64,000 bases of DNA from Strigamia acuminata (lineage: Eukaryota; Arthropoda; Chilopoda; Geophilomorpha; Linotaeniidae), in assembly GCA_949358305.1 (NCBI GenBank), contig OX442321.1, positions 2,381,605-2,445,604 of the forward strand, read 5' to 3'. Under the pieces are notes generated by a model. The model saw only the letters and a list, made by a program, of their open reading frames with translations, was not told the DNA's origin and searched no databases. Position numbers and translations under genes: made by a program. Below, piece by piece: positions 1-13,360 of the stretch (position 1 is its first letter; each line of letters begins with the position of its first letter).

Positions 1-358
1 CCAAAAATAGACATTTTACGTCCAAAAATAGACATTTTACGTCCAAAAATAGACATTTTACGTCTAAAATAGTCATTTTACGTTCAAAATAATCATTTTA
101 CGTCCAAAAATAGACATTTTACGTCCAAAAATAGACATTTTACGACTAAAATAGTCATTTTACGTTCAAAATAGACATTTTACGTCCAAAAATAGACATT
201 TTACGTCCAAAAATAGACATTTTACGTCCAAAAATAGACATTTTACGTCCAAAAATAGACATTTTACGTCCAAAAATAGACATTTTACGTCCAAAAATAG
301 ACATTTTACGTCCAAAAATAGACATTTTACGTCCAAAAATAGACATTTTACGTCCAAA
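1..358. repeat. 21-bp minisatellite in a WAPL intron
   Basis: Head-to-tail copies of a 21-bp unit (core GACATTTTACGTCCAAAAATA) fill the window start. A few units carry a TAGTCA or AATCA variant. The stretch lies downstream of the last visible WAPL exon on the minus strand, so it is probably intronic. The open frames over it only translate the repeat. From 359 to about 500 the sequence is AT-rich with no recognisable element. Confidence 0.9.
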
Positions 359-501
359 AATCCATATTTTATGCGTAAAATCTATTTTTTTATATCTATA
401 AAATGCATTTCTTTGCTCAAAATTCATTTTTTACATTAAAAAAATGCATTTTTTTGTGGATTTTCAGCCTCACTGCGGCACCGATTTCACGCATTGCTTA
501 C

Positions 502-3500
502 TGAATCAGCAGGAGCGTCTGTTAAGGCACTAAAAATTTGTGAAATTGTTCCTTCAGCTCTTAAGTGCATTCGAAATCCAGGAGCCATGCATTTACTCGC
601 CAAACTGAGAATACTACAAACAAAAAAAAAAAAAAAAAAAAAAATTTCATAATCACATTGACCTTGACCAAAACACAGGAAACGCTCGAGTCAGGCGAGG
701 TCAACCAACCTAAGACACCGCATGCTAACTGGAATCGTGTTTTGAAGACCGCCAAGCAGGTACTCAATGTCGTCGTTAAATTCTTGAGTTTCTCCCGATT
801 CGTGACATTGGTGAGCTTGTTTAACATTGCGAACTACTTTGTACAACTGCAATTAAACAAAACGATTAACAAAAACCAAACGTTCGCGACCAGACGTCCG
901 CGAACCTCTTTTAACTTCTTGGAGCAGCGAACCGAAGTGACGGACTCGTCGTCCGACCTCACCGACGTGGTGGTGACCCGAACCAGGCGCAAGTTGGCAG
1001 TGTCTTCCTCGTCGAATTCATCCGCGATCGACAGATTGTGATTGCTCGTGTGTGTTTCCTGCAATTAGAAATTAAAATCGAATTGATTTTTCTTTTTTCA
1101 GGGAATTTGTTTCGTGTTCTATTTTTGGCAATTTTCATATCCGACCGCGCGCAGCTAATTTAATTACATTTTTCAGTGAGTGGTCATCAGATGGAATTAA
1201 CAGTTGGTGTTCCCATTTCACTAAAAACCACAATTTTTATCATTTAATCGTCTCTTAACGGTTCAACCCCCATTAGTAAATAGGTAAACCTTCTAAAAAT
1301 CCAATTCCGGCTAGTTGAATGCATTCACCGAGCCGAATTCCTCAACAAATCGACTAAAATCGTCTAAAATCAACTAGAAATCGACAAAAACCATCGATAA
1401 ATTAAATTAAATCGCCAAAAACGAAAGACAAAAACGTCTTAAAATCAACAAAAAAACGACAAAAGCCGTCTTAAATTGACAGAAAACGACGAAAAACCGT
1501 CTTAAATCGTCAGAAAACGACTAGAATCGTCTAAAAAATCGTCAGAAAACGACTAAAATCGTCTAAAAATCGACAAAAACCGTCTTAAATTGCCAAAAAC
1601 CGAAGAAAAAACGTCTTAAATTGACAAAAAACAACAATAGCTGTCTTAAAACGACAGAAAACGACGAAAAACCGTCTTAAATCGTCAGAAAACGACTAAA
1701 ATCGTCTAGAAATCGACAAAAACCGTCTTAAATTGCCAAAAACTGAAGAAAAACGTCTTAAATTAACCAAAAACGACAAAAGCTGTCTTAAATCGACAGA
1801 AAACGACGAAAAACCGTCTTAAATCGTCAGAAAACGACAAAAAACCGTCTTAAATCGTCAGAAAACGACTAAAATCGTCTAGAAATCGACAAAAACCGTC
1901 TTAAATTGCCAACAACAGAAGAAAAAACGTCTTAAATTGCCAAAAACGGAAGAAAAAACGTCTTAAATTGACAAAAAACGACAAAAGCTGTCTTAAATCG
2001 ACAGAAAACGACAAAAGACCGTCTTAAATCGTCAGAAAACGACTAAAATCGTCTAGAAATCGAAAAAAATCGTCTTAAATCGACAAAATACGACACTCAA
2101 AATTCCAGCCCATTAAAACACATTTATCGAGCCAAATTCCACAAAAAATTCGCCAAAAACGCATCGCATTTCCTCCAAATTACTTGTGTTTCCTGAGGAT
2201 CTTCCTCGACGTGCCACGGTCTGTGTTTATACAATGCTTTTTTATCAAGCTAAAAAAAAAAAAAAAAAAAAAAAATTAAAACAAAACCCAAAAAACAAAC
2301 CAAAAAAACCAAAAAAACCTTCTTAGGACTATTAAAAATGCGCCTCGTCTTCAAAACAGGCTGCGACGACGACTGAGACGAACTCAACTGCGAATTACAA
2401 TTGGTGCTCTGACTATCCGCAGACGGCACTAACACCTGACTATCGTTCTCGATCTCGTTCTCCTCCTCCCCGCTGTCCAAAAAATCGTAATCCAACGAAT
2501 TCACCGGACTCTCCTCCTTCCTTGCCGGCCCCTCCGACACAAAACTAATCTCCAACTCCACATCCTCCTCCTCTTTTGATTTAAAACTCAAATTCACTTC
2601 CTCCACTTCCTCCTCCTCCTCTTCGCGACTCCCCATCGTCACAACACTCGAATCACTCACATCCATCGCGCACTCGGCCCCCGAAGCCCCCGAAGGGCCC
2701 GACTCCATCTTCGGCGCCGGCGACGCCAACAGCGACGACCAAATCTGGTCGCGCGTCCTCTCGTCGTCCAACGACATCCCCCGCGTGTCAAAAACGACGT
2801 CCTGGTTCTTGGTGGTCCGCGATCTCGTCGCGATCACGCTCGACGGCCCCTCTTCTTCCATTACGTACGACTTGACCAACTTCTTCGCCTTCCCTTTATT
2901 CACGACCAGGAAATCCTCGTCGTCGTCGCCCTTGGACGAATTCGACGGACTGTCGTTGTCGTCCAGCAATTCGTCCAGTAAGTCCACGTTCGCGGGGGCG
3001 ACGCACATCTGGTCCAGTTGGCTCGCCACGGCGTTCGCGAGCGGCGTGTTCTTCGAGTCCTTGCAGTAGGGCGCTATCGTGCCGTGGAATGCGTTCAGCG
3101 CGGACCGGTTGCCGCTCTTGAAGAATTTATTCGGTTTGCGGAACGGCAGCGTCACTTTGTTGTCCGACTTGGCCGCGTTGGACGACGAGGTCTTCGACGT
3201 GCTCTTCGTGGACGTTTTGCGCGGCTCGGGCGCCTCCGCGTCGCCGAAACTGAAGGGGTCGTCCTCCAGCTCGAGTTTGGGCTTCTTGAATTGCTCCTCT
3301 TGCTTGTTTTTCTCCTTCTCCTTCTGTCCGTTCAGCATTTGGTTGCTGCGCGTCGACGTGAACGACGTTTTGCCCCATTTGTGCAGCATTCCCGTCGATT
3401 TGGCCGCCGACGGTCGGTTCGCGGTCTTATCGCTCACGAATGTCTTCTCGAATTGGATGCTCGATGAACACACTTTGCTCGGGCGCCCGTACGTTCGGTT

Positions 3501-3518
3501 TCCGAATCGCGAAGCCAT
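502..3518 (-). CDS. WAPL: WAPL cohesin release factor, N-terminal part (5 exons, 3' end outside window)
   Basis: WAPL removes cohesin from chromatin together with PDS5. Minus-strand exons: 2319-3518 (400 codons), 2184-2249, 906-1058, 710-846, 502-604, all with GT-AG borders and compatible phases (553 codons so far). The first exon starts MASRFGNRTYGR, like the vertebrate N-terminus MTSRFGKTYSR, and has a DDPFSFGD motif comparable to the FGF-type PDS5-binding region. It is otherwise acidic and low-complexity. Exon 2 encodes KALYKHRPWH. Exons 3-5 enter the conserved WAPL helical-repeat domain (SVTSVRCSKKLKELYKVV, QEFNDDIEYLLGGLQ, GFRMHLRAEGTISQIF). The start is the only ATG before the conserved N-terminus. 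The gene continues past the left edge, so integrity of the C-terminal domain cannot be judged. The 1.1-kb third intron is filled by a repeat. Confidence 0.9.
1380..2095. repeat. Degenerate AT-rich tandem repeat in WAPL intron
   Basis: Roughly 20-bp modules such as CGTCTTAAATCGTCAGAAAACGAC and variants are repeated in higher-order groups of about 60-120 bp across the intron between WAPL exons 2 and 3. No coding potential is seen. Confidence 0.8.
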
Positions 3519-4579
3519 TTTTCGTCGTTTTCGAACTGCAAAACGAAAAAATACACGAAAATTACATAAAAATTATTGTTTTTCGAAATTTAGACGACTT
3601 TTTATTGAATAATCGACCGTTTTTTAGTGTTGGGGTGTTTGGAGAGCTTTTAGATCGATGTTGGACGTCGTTTTGAGGATTTTTGGGCACAAAAACACGT
3701 AACGGATGGAGAAATCAATTGGTTTTTTTGGGTTTTGTGGGTTTTTTGGGAGTGGTGAGAAAGGTTTGTGGAATTGGTCGGTTTGGTTCGGTGTTTTGTT
3801 ACGTACCTGGTATTAGGAATCTATTTTTATTGTGGTTTTTTCGATGCCAAATGGTGATCCGCTTTCTAACGGCGAATTAACAACAAAAATCGTAACCGCC
3901 ATTTTGCAGTAAGGTAGGATTGTGCTGTGGATTGTGGCGGCACGATCTGCGCAGGCGCACTCACGATTCTTTCGATTCTTGCAGCAGCTTCGAGCAGCTT
4001 GCAGCAGGTTTGTGACATCTGGTGGCGATTTTCGAAGGTTTTCAAACATAAAAAACTAACAATTTCTACTCGAAATTGATGAATTTTATCGTGAATTTTG
4101 TTGTTTTTGACATTTTCTTTTCCTCCGAGTTCCATTTTTAGTCTTAATTCATTTATTATTGTTTAAAATAAATTAATTTTACACGTTATAAAAATTTTAA
4201 AATTCACCAAACCAAACCAATAAAATAAAATTCAATTTTTTTAAAACTAAAAACTAAAAATAAATACTAAAAAACAAATTATTTTACGATTTAAAATTAA
4301 AATATATACTTCTCAAATGTTAAAATCCGACACCAGATGGCAACTCCTTCGCCGAGTAATGTCGGTACTAAGCGATAAGCCAACCTATGGTGGAAATTGC
4401 TAGGTGATGTGTCCTTTCACTATTTTCCAGCCGATCTTTATCAGCACTTTTATCTCGCTTGGTACGATCGAATGAAATGAACAAACACCTCGCCCGTAAG
4501 TGCCCGATCATCCCACACCACTTTCTAACCGAAATTTCCTTTTTTCAACCACTTTTAGATTGAAATTACAAATTGAGAA
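3519..4579. promoter_or_regulatory. Shared upstream region of WAPL (minus) and erlin (plus)
   Basis: WAPL and erlin are divergent with about 1.06 kb between start codons, so both promoters must lie here. A TGCGCAGGCGCA sequence at 3949-3960 is one mismatch from the palindromic NRF1 site common in housekeeping promoters. The stretch 4140-4320 is very AT-rich. No ORF here has recognisable homology. Confidence 0.5.
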
Positions 4580-6845
4580 ATGGCCAACGGTTTAATAGTT
4601 TTGGGCGTCGCGTGCGGCGCTTTAGCCATGATAATGAATTTTGCAATTCATCGAATCGACGAAGGTAAAAAAAACCGCGAAAAAATCATTTCCGGGACGA
4701 AATTAGCATAAAATATGTATTTTTAATTTTATTTCAGGTCATGTCGGCGTTTATTACCGGGTAAATTGCGTGAAAACGGAAGGAAATGTGCGAAAAAAGA
4801 ACTAACCGTCGTTTTTGCAGGGTGGAGCGCTATTGCATCAAGTCAGCCAGCCGGGTTTTCACATGATGGTGCCGTTCTTGACGTTATTCAAACCTGTTCA
4901 GGTATAAAGTGCATTTTATTCGATTTCGGGCTATTAAAAGTGGTTATTTATAGGTTACAATGCAAACTGACGAGGTTAAAAACGTGCCGTGTGGCACTAG
5001 GTATAAATTGATGCTTTTATTTGTTTTGTTGTTTAATTATTTGATTATTTGATTTCTTTTTTGCTTGTAGTGGTGGTGTTATGATTTATTTTGACAGGAT
5101 CGAAGTAGTTAATATTCTCAGCAGCGCATCAGGTATGGATGAAGTGTGACATTCTTTTTATGGTTTTTGTGGATTTTTGATTGTTTTTGAAATTTTTTGT
5201 AAATTTTTGATCGTTTTTGAAATTTTTTGTAGTTTTTTGATCGTTTTTGAAATTTTTTGATGTGTTTTGATGATTTTTTGTGGCTTTTTGATTGTTTTTG
5301 AAATTTTTAGATGAATTTTTGATGAATTTGATTTGTTTTGATGAATTTTTGATGATTTTCTGATTGGTTTTGGTGTTGTTGTTTTTTACGATTTTTTAAA
5401 TGATTTTTTAAATTAATTTTGACATGTTTTTATTGTGCTTTGCTGCTGTTTCATATTTTTTTGTGTTTCTTATAATATTTTGATGTTTTTTGATGCGTTT
5501 TTGAATTTTTGAAGTTTTTTGATACGTTTTTGATGTTTTTTGATGTTTTTTGATGATTTTTGATGTTTTATGGTGCGTTTTTGATGTTTTTTGGTGCGTT
5601 TTTGATGTTTTTTGGTGCGTTTTTGATGTTTTGTGATGTTTTTTGATGCATTTTTGAATTTTAAAGTTTTTTTATACGTTTTTGATGTTTTTTGATGCGT
5701 TTTTGATGCGTTTTTGATGTTTTTTGATGATTTTTGATGTTTTTTGGTGCGTTTTTGATGTTTTTTGGTGCGTTTTTGATGTTTTGTGATGTTTTTTTTA
5801 TGTTTTTTGATGCATTTTTGATGCTTTTCTTATGATTTATGTGTTTTGGTGTGTGTTTGATGATTTTAATTGGTTTTTTTTTTGTTTCAGTTCATGAGAT
5901 CGTGAAGAATTACACAGCTGATTATGACAGATCGCTTATTTTTAACAAAGTTCATCACGAACTCAATCAGTTCTGTAGTTCTCACTCACTTCAAGAAGTT
6001 TATATTGATTTGTTTGGTAAAAAAAAAAAAAATAATAGTAATTACATTTTCTTGTGTTTTAAAAATTTCTCTCTTTTTTTGTTATCTGCAGATCAGATCG
6101 ATGAGAATTTAAAAAAAACCTTGCAAGATGATTTATACAAATTTGCACCTGGTTTAATCGTACAGGCGGTTCGTGTGACCAAACCGAAAATACCTGAATC
6201 AATTAGGCGAAATTATGAAATAATGTAAACCAAAAAATTTAAAAAAAATATATAAAAACATTTCCTAAAACAATTTTACATCCACAATAGGGAGGGCGAA
6301 AAAACGAAGCTTCTTATCGCGGAACAGCGACAAAAAGTAGTAGAAAAGGACGCCGAAACAGAACGCAAGAAAGCGATCATCGAGGCCGAAAAAGTGGCGC
6401 AAGTTGCCAAAATCCAATTCGACCAAAAAATAATGGAAAAAGAATCGCTAAAGAAAATATCGGAAATCGAAGGTAATTAATTCCCTCAAAAAAAACCCAA
6501 AAAAATCGCCAAAATTTCCATTTATTTGCAGACCAAATGCATTTTGCGCGCGAACAACAGCGAGCAAATGCGGAATTCTACACGAAAAAGAAACTAGCCG
6601 ACGCCAACTTGGTAAACACAACACAACCACAACCACAACCCAAACTAAAACCGATTTTAATCCGATTTTACTCAATTTTGCAGATGCTTTTGACCAAAGA
6701 GTATTTAGAACTGAGGAAATACGAAGCAATAGCTGCGAATAATAAAATATACTTCGGCGCGGATATCCCTACAATGTTTGTAGAACAACCTCCAAAGTCG
6801 CCCGTACAAATCAGTCAAAAGGAATCGCGAACTGTTAAGAATTGA
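4580..6845 (+). CDS. ERLIN: Erlin, ER lipid-raft SPFH/prohibitin-domain protein (10 exons)
   Basis: Erlins form large ring complexes in the ER membrane that help target IP3 receptors and sterol-pathway proteins for ERAD. Exons: 4580-4664, 4738-4760, 4821-4901, 4954-5000, 5071-5132, 5891-6016, 6092-6224, 6291-6472, 6532-6611, 6684-6845, giving 326 aa (vertebrate erlins are about 340). Residues 4-24 are a hydrophobic signal-anchor ([19 protein letters not shown]) as in the family. The SPFH domain follows with near-identical blocks: [39 protein letters not shown] (20-residue pieces of the family signature) and [16 protein letters not shown] charged coiled coil ([11 protein letters not shown]) and the [23 protein letters not shown]-terminal assembly segment end the protein. 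Animals such as insects have one erlin, so ERLIN1 versus ERLIN2 cannot be assigned. Intron 5 is expanded by a minisatellite. Confidence 0.95.
5160..5840. repeat. T-rich minisatellite in erlin intron 5
   Basis: Imperfect tandem copies of TTTTTGATGTTTTTTGG/ATGCG-type units (about 17-20 bp) make up almost the whole 758-bp intron. The flanking exons are unaffected. Confidence 0.85.
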
Positions 6846-7203
6846 CCGTAAAGATTGACCACAAGTGCCCAACACTCTTTAAAAGGAAGAAAATGTCTCC
6901 ACATTGTTTTTCGGTGCTCAAAAATGGATATTTTTTTGTTTGCTCAATTTGTGTTTAAACTTTACGCTTTATATTTAATACCGATTCTTTGCACCATCCA
7001 TTTTTCTAATTACTATGTACAGAAACTCCCGTTTAAATAAAAAGACTATTAATTAACATAAAATAAAACCGTGTGGCAGCCATTAATCCTGGAACGAGGA
7101 GTCGAGTTCCGGAAGTCAATCCTTATCTAGCGCATGCGCGAAGCACGATGCTGAGATCACGCGCTCTCGTTAGATTGTAAAATATACGAAAACACATGCA
7201 AAA
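6846..7203. promoter_or_regulatory. LAMTOR3 promoter with NRF1 and ETS sites
   Basis: After the erlin stop, the first part is presumably erlin 3' UTR with AATAAA-like stretches near 7035-7060. Upstream of LAMTOR3 there is a perfect palindromic NRF1 consensus GCGCATGCGC at 7130-7139 and a palindromic ETS core TTCCGGAAGT at 7107-7116. Both are typical of TATA-less housekeeping promoters. Confidence 0.6.
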
Positions 7204-7947
7204 ATGGGCGAAGGACTTAAAATAATAGAGGTAAAGCTTCAAAAATAATTTCAAACGTGTTTTAACGCCTTAATTTCATTTCCAGGACATGAAGAAATTT
7301 TTATCCAAAGTCATACTCAGAATGGAGGGACTCTATGGAATAATAATTACAGATCGGGACGGTGTCCCCCTTCTAAGAGGTCAATTCATCGTTATTTCCA
7401 AATATAAAACTCGAAATAAATCATAAAAAAATAAATATACGTAATATATTTTTGTAGTTGTCAATAACGACTTTGTTCCGGACACCGCCACACGCCCAAT
7501 TTATCTGTCAACATTCGGCATGGCGACAGAACAAGCGAGCAAATTGGGTCTAGGAAGAAATAAAACGATCGTTTGCATGTATTCCGCTTACCAAGTCATC
7601 CATTTCAGCAAGCTGCCCATCATGGTATCACTCATCGCAAGCAGCAACACAAATACCGGTATAAAACGTGCCTAAAGCGAGTTTAAAACCTGCAAAACGA
7701 GTTTAAAACGTGTCTAAAACATGTATAAAATGCATAAAACGTGTCTAAAACATGTATAAATTGCATAAAACGTGTCTGAAATACGTTTAAAACGCGTGAA
7801 ACGTGACTAAAACATGTTTAAAACTAGTAAAAAAAAAGTTAAAAATGTCACTAAAACTCATCTATCCTTTTAGGTGCTCTGCTCAACCTGGAGAGTGAAC
7901 TGGAAGATCTCGTGCGAGAGTTGGGAGTCGCTATATCCGAATCGTGA
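7204..7947 (+). CDS. LAMTOR3: LAMTOR3/MP1, Ragulator roadblock subunit (4 exons)
   Basis: LAMTOR3 is the roadblock-fold scaffold subunit of the lysosomal Ragulator complex, which anchors Rag GTPases for mTORC1 signalling and tethers MEK/ERK. Exons: 7204-7230, 7286-7379, 7458-7658, 7874-7947, giving 131 aa (human 124). Diagnostic segments are GLYGIIITDRDGVPLL, LSTFGMATEQASKLGLG, FSKLPIMVSLIASSNTNTG and the short C-terminal helix LLNLESELEDLVRELG. The third intron holds a minisatellite built on AAAACGTGTCTAAAACATG. Exon 3's 3' half, this intron and exon 4 are duplicated at about 16.02-16.68 kb. This upstream copy has all four exons and should be the functional one. Confidence 0.95.
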
Positions 7948-8661
<714 letters not shown>

Positions 8662-10020
8662 CTAAACGAATAATTAAAAATAGTAAATTTAAATTGAAAT
8701 AATCAACAAAAATTGATAAAAATCAAGAAAAATTAAAAATAATCAAGAAAAATTAAAAATATTCAAGAAAAATTGACAAAAATCAAGAAAAATTAAAAAT
8801 AATCAAGAAAAATTACTAAAAACAAAGAAAAGAATAATAAAAATCGTCAAAAATTGAAGAAAATTAAGAAAATTCGGATAAAATCGTCAAAAATTGATGA
8901 AAATCAATAAATTCAAACGAAATCATCAAAATAATCAAACGAAATTATCAAAATAATCAAGAAAAATAGATAGAGGCAAGGAGGGGATCCCCTAAGCCAA
9001 ATGCTTATTTTGCTTAACAATTAATTTTCATTGCTTTTATTGATTTTAAAGTGAAAAGTGAAAAACAACTGCAAGAAGAGCTCCCCAGACAATAAATGAA
9101 GCCCAGAGAAAACTGTCCAGTCCATGATTGAGTCCAGTTGTCTTGGGTTTGATCTCCAGCAGTTTTGCCCACAGTTGTCAGCACAATGCATGTCTGAGCC
9201 ACTTAACTTAAACTGAATTTACAATGCTCAATTTTAATACTCGACCCAAGTTTTATTTAATCAGGCCCCTTGCTGTGCTTCTCACCGATTAAACTTGCGG
9301 GAATGAAATTGGAAACGGTGAGAAGCAAAATGCCCGCAACACCAGGTGAACAGAATCTAGTCGATAGATAGAACAATTTAGACATAGACAGTCGGATTCT
9401 GGCCAGATCTCAACATAGATTTCTCATTTACCAATACCAATACCTTGCAGCAATTCAGCCCGTTTCATTCAATAATTACAAAACCACTCACAAGTCATGT
9501 CCAGACTAATATTATATCCATAATGGAGGAGTGAATGCCTGAGATTAAAAAGATAAATAGCTTTGTTATCTGTAGTAGTTCCCTCACTTGGCATAAATTG
9601 TTGTTAATAGGAAGGACGCCATTGCCAAAAGATGGAATTCCAAACATTTCCTTTCTTTTCCCAAGTCTGGCTGAGAAGATCCCCAGACAAAAATTTTATA
9701 ATTGAATAGAAATGCTCCGATGCTAAATTTCCATCCGAAGAAATAAAACACTTTTCGTTGCAATTGCCTGTCAGATTTTCGTTTTATGCTTTCTTTATTA
9801 AATCTCCAAGTGACAGTTTATGAAATTTGTTGCATCAAAAAAATATATTTATTGAATTATTTTGGCATCATGTATTGATCAAATTCTAAATATACTGAAC
9901 TAAGTATACAAAATCCCAATCTTCAAAAGTCTCGCAAATCTTTGTTTTGAGTAAGTCAAATTGAATCTGCCAGCTAAGTTGTTTGTTTGCTTATTCGTAT
10001 TTAATGATGTGGTTTATAGT
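8662..10020. other. AT-rich sequence without recognised genes
   Basis: 8662-8990 is the TCAAGAAAAATTGATAAAAA-type simple repeat also found in PP2A intron 3 at 18900-19030, so it belongs to the duplicated block. From about 8990 unrelated sequence begins (GAGGGGATCCCC at 8981). Short ORFs here, such as 9014-9202 on minus, show no family features. Confidence 0.6.
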
Positions 10021-10024
10021 GAAC

Positions 10025-10295
10025 ACACAAATAACTTACATACATTTCTTGTAGTCCATATTGATGCTTCTCCATTTCAACCACTTTAATTTCCTGATTA
10101 TTGAACCACAGTAGAATGCCATACGTTACGTATGGTAGCCACTATAAAATTGGGTATTCTTCCCCACGTTCCAGCTGGCATCAGTGTAAAGCTCCAATGG
10201 TCTTTAGTTTGGTTATAGTTATAATCCGTAATGTAAGGTTTCGTTTATATACTGCAAGGTTCTTTTGAGAGTCCTAAGATGTATTTTGGTTGGTT
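10025..10295 (-). pseudogene. Ty1/copia RNase H relic
   Basis: The minus-strand translation reads LKRTLQYINETLHYGL, then after a stop RPLELYTDASWNVGKNTQFYSGYHT, then KLKWLKWRSINMDYKK. This follows the order of copia-family pol RNase H (Y-I-K-x-T ... YTDASWNxxxxTxxSxSGY ... ). In-frame stops show it is dead. It is probably part of one eroded element extending to about 12.9 kb. Confidence 0.7.
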
Positions 10296-10299
10296 GGTA

Positions 10300-12280
10300 C
10301 GTTGATAATCTGCTTACAGTATATCAGTGCTGGACTTGCCCAGCAAGCTACCGGAAATTTCCCGGTGGCCCGTGGCCTAGTGGCCTGTCCCTGTGGCCCG
10401 ACTCATCTCGATTTTCCGGTACTAAATTTGTACCCAGTCCAGCCCTAATCATTTTTAAGCAAAAATACAGCGCTGATTTTACGCCGTAGAGTTGCAGACG
10501 ATTGTTATTATGAAACATAGTACGTTTGAAGAGTTCCCGTTGAGTTTGCAGCTGCATTTTCCTGAAGTTTGAGTGAAAAATTGTGAAGGTTGGTGTTTTT
10601 CTGTTGAATATGATTTATTTTGTTGTAAGCTTATTGTGGTGTCGAATTTTCACTGTGAGATCAAATTGAATACAACGTATTTAAACTGATCATGAAAATT
10701 TCCTACCTAGGTAATGGACGATGAAAAGGAACCTGATGACATTTTAAAGTTCAGCAAGAAGCAAACCCGACGTGCGTTTTAAATTTTAAAAATTTATCCT
10801 AATTGTAGACAGTGATGCAGGAAGAAGACAGATAGCCCCAACAAATCTCCGTAGACATCAGATTGTCTTCTTTTCTGCGCATGGGCAGACGCTAAACAAT
10901 AACCTGACACGTAATTTCGTCTCGATCAGCACGAGGCGAGATGTACAGCAAGATTTTGCTGTTCGACGTGCTGTGTTCGTTCGTTCGTTCGTTTTTCACG
11001 GAATTTAACTCGGTTTGATTTAAAAAGGTTGGTTGGTTTCATAAGCATGGGATTTACATTTCTGCAAATTTCTCAGCAAGTTTGAATTCGTATTTCTAAA
11101 TGATCCATTTTTTTTCTTACATATGTTCTTTTGAAATTGTTTGGCGCCATTTTAGGACTACTATAGGCCTAGTTCGAATTGTATTTTCTTCTGTATTTCT
11201 TCAGTTGTGTGGCGACTGAGTATTTATTTGGCAAGAATATTATTTGATGCACCTTTTGGAGCTTTTTGGGTAGTTTTTGGTGGTTTTTGATGTTGGTTTT
11301 TGGTCGCTTTTCAAAGTTTGGTTTGGTTTGGTTTGGTTTATTCAGTTTGGGATATGATTTCTGAAGCCTGGTTTTTATTTTCAAAGTAAACATCAGTGGC
11401 TCGAGGATAGTCAAGGTTCTTGCTCTATTAATTGTAATCAATCTCAAATGCTCTTGGTTGGACTTCTCTGACTGTGGGAAATTTTTCTGGATGACCCATG
11501 GAGTGGTTCTTTGTCTTTCCACCTTAGTTGGGGACCCCCAAGGTGTTTCTGAATTTAAGACAAATCAATTTGACCCAAAACATGCGGTCGTTGCTGATTA
11601 TGATGTAAAGCATCAAAAAACACTATTGGAAACCCATTGGGTCATTTTGACTAGTCTAGCTGTTGAGAAGTTTTCACTTTTTTCAAAATGACTTTCTCCA
11701 GAGTTGCACAAATCCTCATAAGATTAACAAATGCAAGAGAATTTTTTTGCTGTTGGAAAACAACAACATGGTGGAAAGTTCAGTTTGGTTAATATCCAAC
11801 TTTTTATTCTCTCTTATTGGAATCCTTTTATCTCTTTCTCTTGACTATTTCCACAATTTCTCCTGACACTGCTTGTGTTGGGTTGCCATAGAATAGCTAG
11901 CATCTTTGGCAACTGCTATCAAGTTAAATTATTTCTTAATTTCAACTTCTTCATATTGTTTGTGATAATTTTAGCCAATGGCTGTGTTTTATGAAGCACC
12001 ACTCCGATCTGGGACCTGTGTTTGCCGGTATAAATTTGTTCCTGTGGCATCGTCGTTTTTGTGAATCAAATTTAGCCCAGTCGGTTTGAGAAATGAAATA
12101 ACATCACGATTTATTCCGCTCTCGTTAATACAATCGCCATTAGAGAAGTGGTGGTGATCAAGGCAACCAAAAAAAACCAACTATGAACAATGTCACCACT
12201 CACAATCAATCAACACTTAATTATAACAACTGCTTCTTTATTTTCAAAAACTATATTCACAAATCCCTCTAAAACAACAA
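10300..12280. other. TE-derived or unassigned sequence, no gene called
   Basis: A potential small exon at about 10710-10770 (plus; an acceptor CCTAG, then VMDDEKEPDDILKFSKK) is open but has no family I recognise. A short ORF at 11169-11522 (minus) is low-complexity. Nothing else stands out. Confidence 0.4.
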
Positions 12281-12283
12281 AAT

Positions 12284-12885
12284 TTATCTCACTTCTCCTT
12301 GATATCGATCTTGAGTGCCTTGGCGAAACCTCTCAATTTGTCACCAGTAACTGCCTTCGTCAAAGGATCCGCTAACATGTCACTGCGGTCTAAAATTTTC
12401 TTCTTATTAATTCGGAGGTTTTGGTGGTAGCGGAATCGCTCTTGAACTCAATATTGCTAGGGCCCTAGATCTCAATACTCCGGGCGCAATGTTGCCAAAC
12501 TAAAAAAAAATTCAATAAATAAATAAATGAATAAATAAAGGAAATATATCTTATTTCTTACGCCATGTTTGCTGGACCAGGCGCCATGTGAGTAGGCAGA
12601 AGCGCCATTTGTTGCATATTAGCTGCTAAAGTTGGCTTGTCCAGGAATTTGCAATATTTGGGCTTGTGGAGTTGATTTTCTTGACTTGAACATAAAAAAT
12701 AAAAAAAATGCAGGTGATGAGAACAACTTCCCAAAAATCCATCACCAAAGCTGCAAGTGTTTGTTGTTAAACATAACCCCGTAGCCATTTTAATTCCTTC
12801 AGTCCTTCGGATAAAGCCACGATCTCCGCCTCTCAAGTTGGCATAGTTACTAGCTGCTGTTTCTGCGCTTTCCAACTAATTAATG
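12284..12885 (-). pseudogene. Copia pol 3' end relic (RNase H and C-terminus)
   Basis: The minus-strand frame at about 12780-12880 reads ISWKAQKQQLVTMPT, a stop, then EAEIVALSEGLKELKWLRGY. This is the conserved end of copia RNase H (SWKSKKQ...STAEAEYxAL). At about 12290-12380 the minus strand reads DMLADPLTKAVTGDKLRGFA and terminates, the canonical copia pol terminus (ADxLTKxL). Stops and frame changes mark it as dead. Pieces at 12410-12500 and 12680-12780 recur diverged at 13010-13100 and 13240-13360, showing an old local duplication of about 0.6 kb. Confidence 0.8.
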
Positions 12886-13360
12886 ACCCGCCGTACATTA
12901 CAACAAATCCTGTGTACGACTTCGCAACGATTCCAACTCGCGTCCTTTGTCAATTCATCTAATCTAATGATGGCAAAGTATTACAGTTGGGTGGGGCAAT
13001 CTTCAATCCAAAAGTAGGCGTAAACATGTTGGGGTAGTCCTGTTGGCAGTGGAATAGCTCTGTTATTTAAAATAGCCAGGGCCCAAGATCTCAAAAATAA
13101 AATAAAAAAATAAAAAAATAAATAAAAAAAATAAAAAAAAAAAATAAAGAAAATATATCTCAGGTGTTGGAATGCCAACAGTAGCTTATACAGATAAGTC
13201 TATCATCAGCGACCGGACCATTATTATCATCATCATCAGTTTAACTGACTTGAAAATAAAAAATAAAAAAATGATGATCATCATCAAGCCGCCGCAAACG
13301 GTGACTTCTTCCCAAAAATTCATGAGTGGCAAGCTGCAAGTATTTGTTGTTAAATATAAA
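12886..13360. repeat. Diverged duplicate of the copia relic's 3' part
   Basis: Segments resembling 12410-12500 (ending GGGCCCTAGATCTCAA, here AGGGCCCAAGATCTCAA) and 12680-12780 (CTTCCCAAAAATCCAT ... CTGCAAGTGTTTGTTGTTAAA) recur in the same order. They are separated by an A-rich simple repeat at 13090-13160. Confidence 0.6.

Noticed and set aside
1-358. CRISPR-like direct repeats
   Set aside because: Units are directly adjacent with no spacers and the DNA is eukaryotic; it is a minisatellite.
155-427. 90-codon ORF on the minus strand (and 63-codon shadow)
   Set aside because: Pure translation of the 21-bp minisatellite; unit length divisible by three keeps all frames open.
565-1041. 158-codon plus-strand ORF
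   Set aside because: Antisense to three WAPL exons whose minus-strand translation matches the family.
3018-3612. Plus-strand ORFs of 149 and 177 codons
   Set aside because: Antisense shadows of the large first WAPL exon; compositionally biased.
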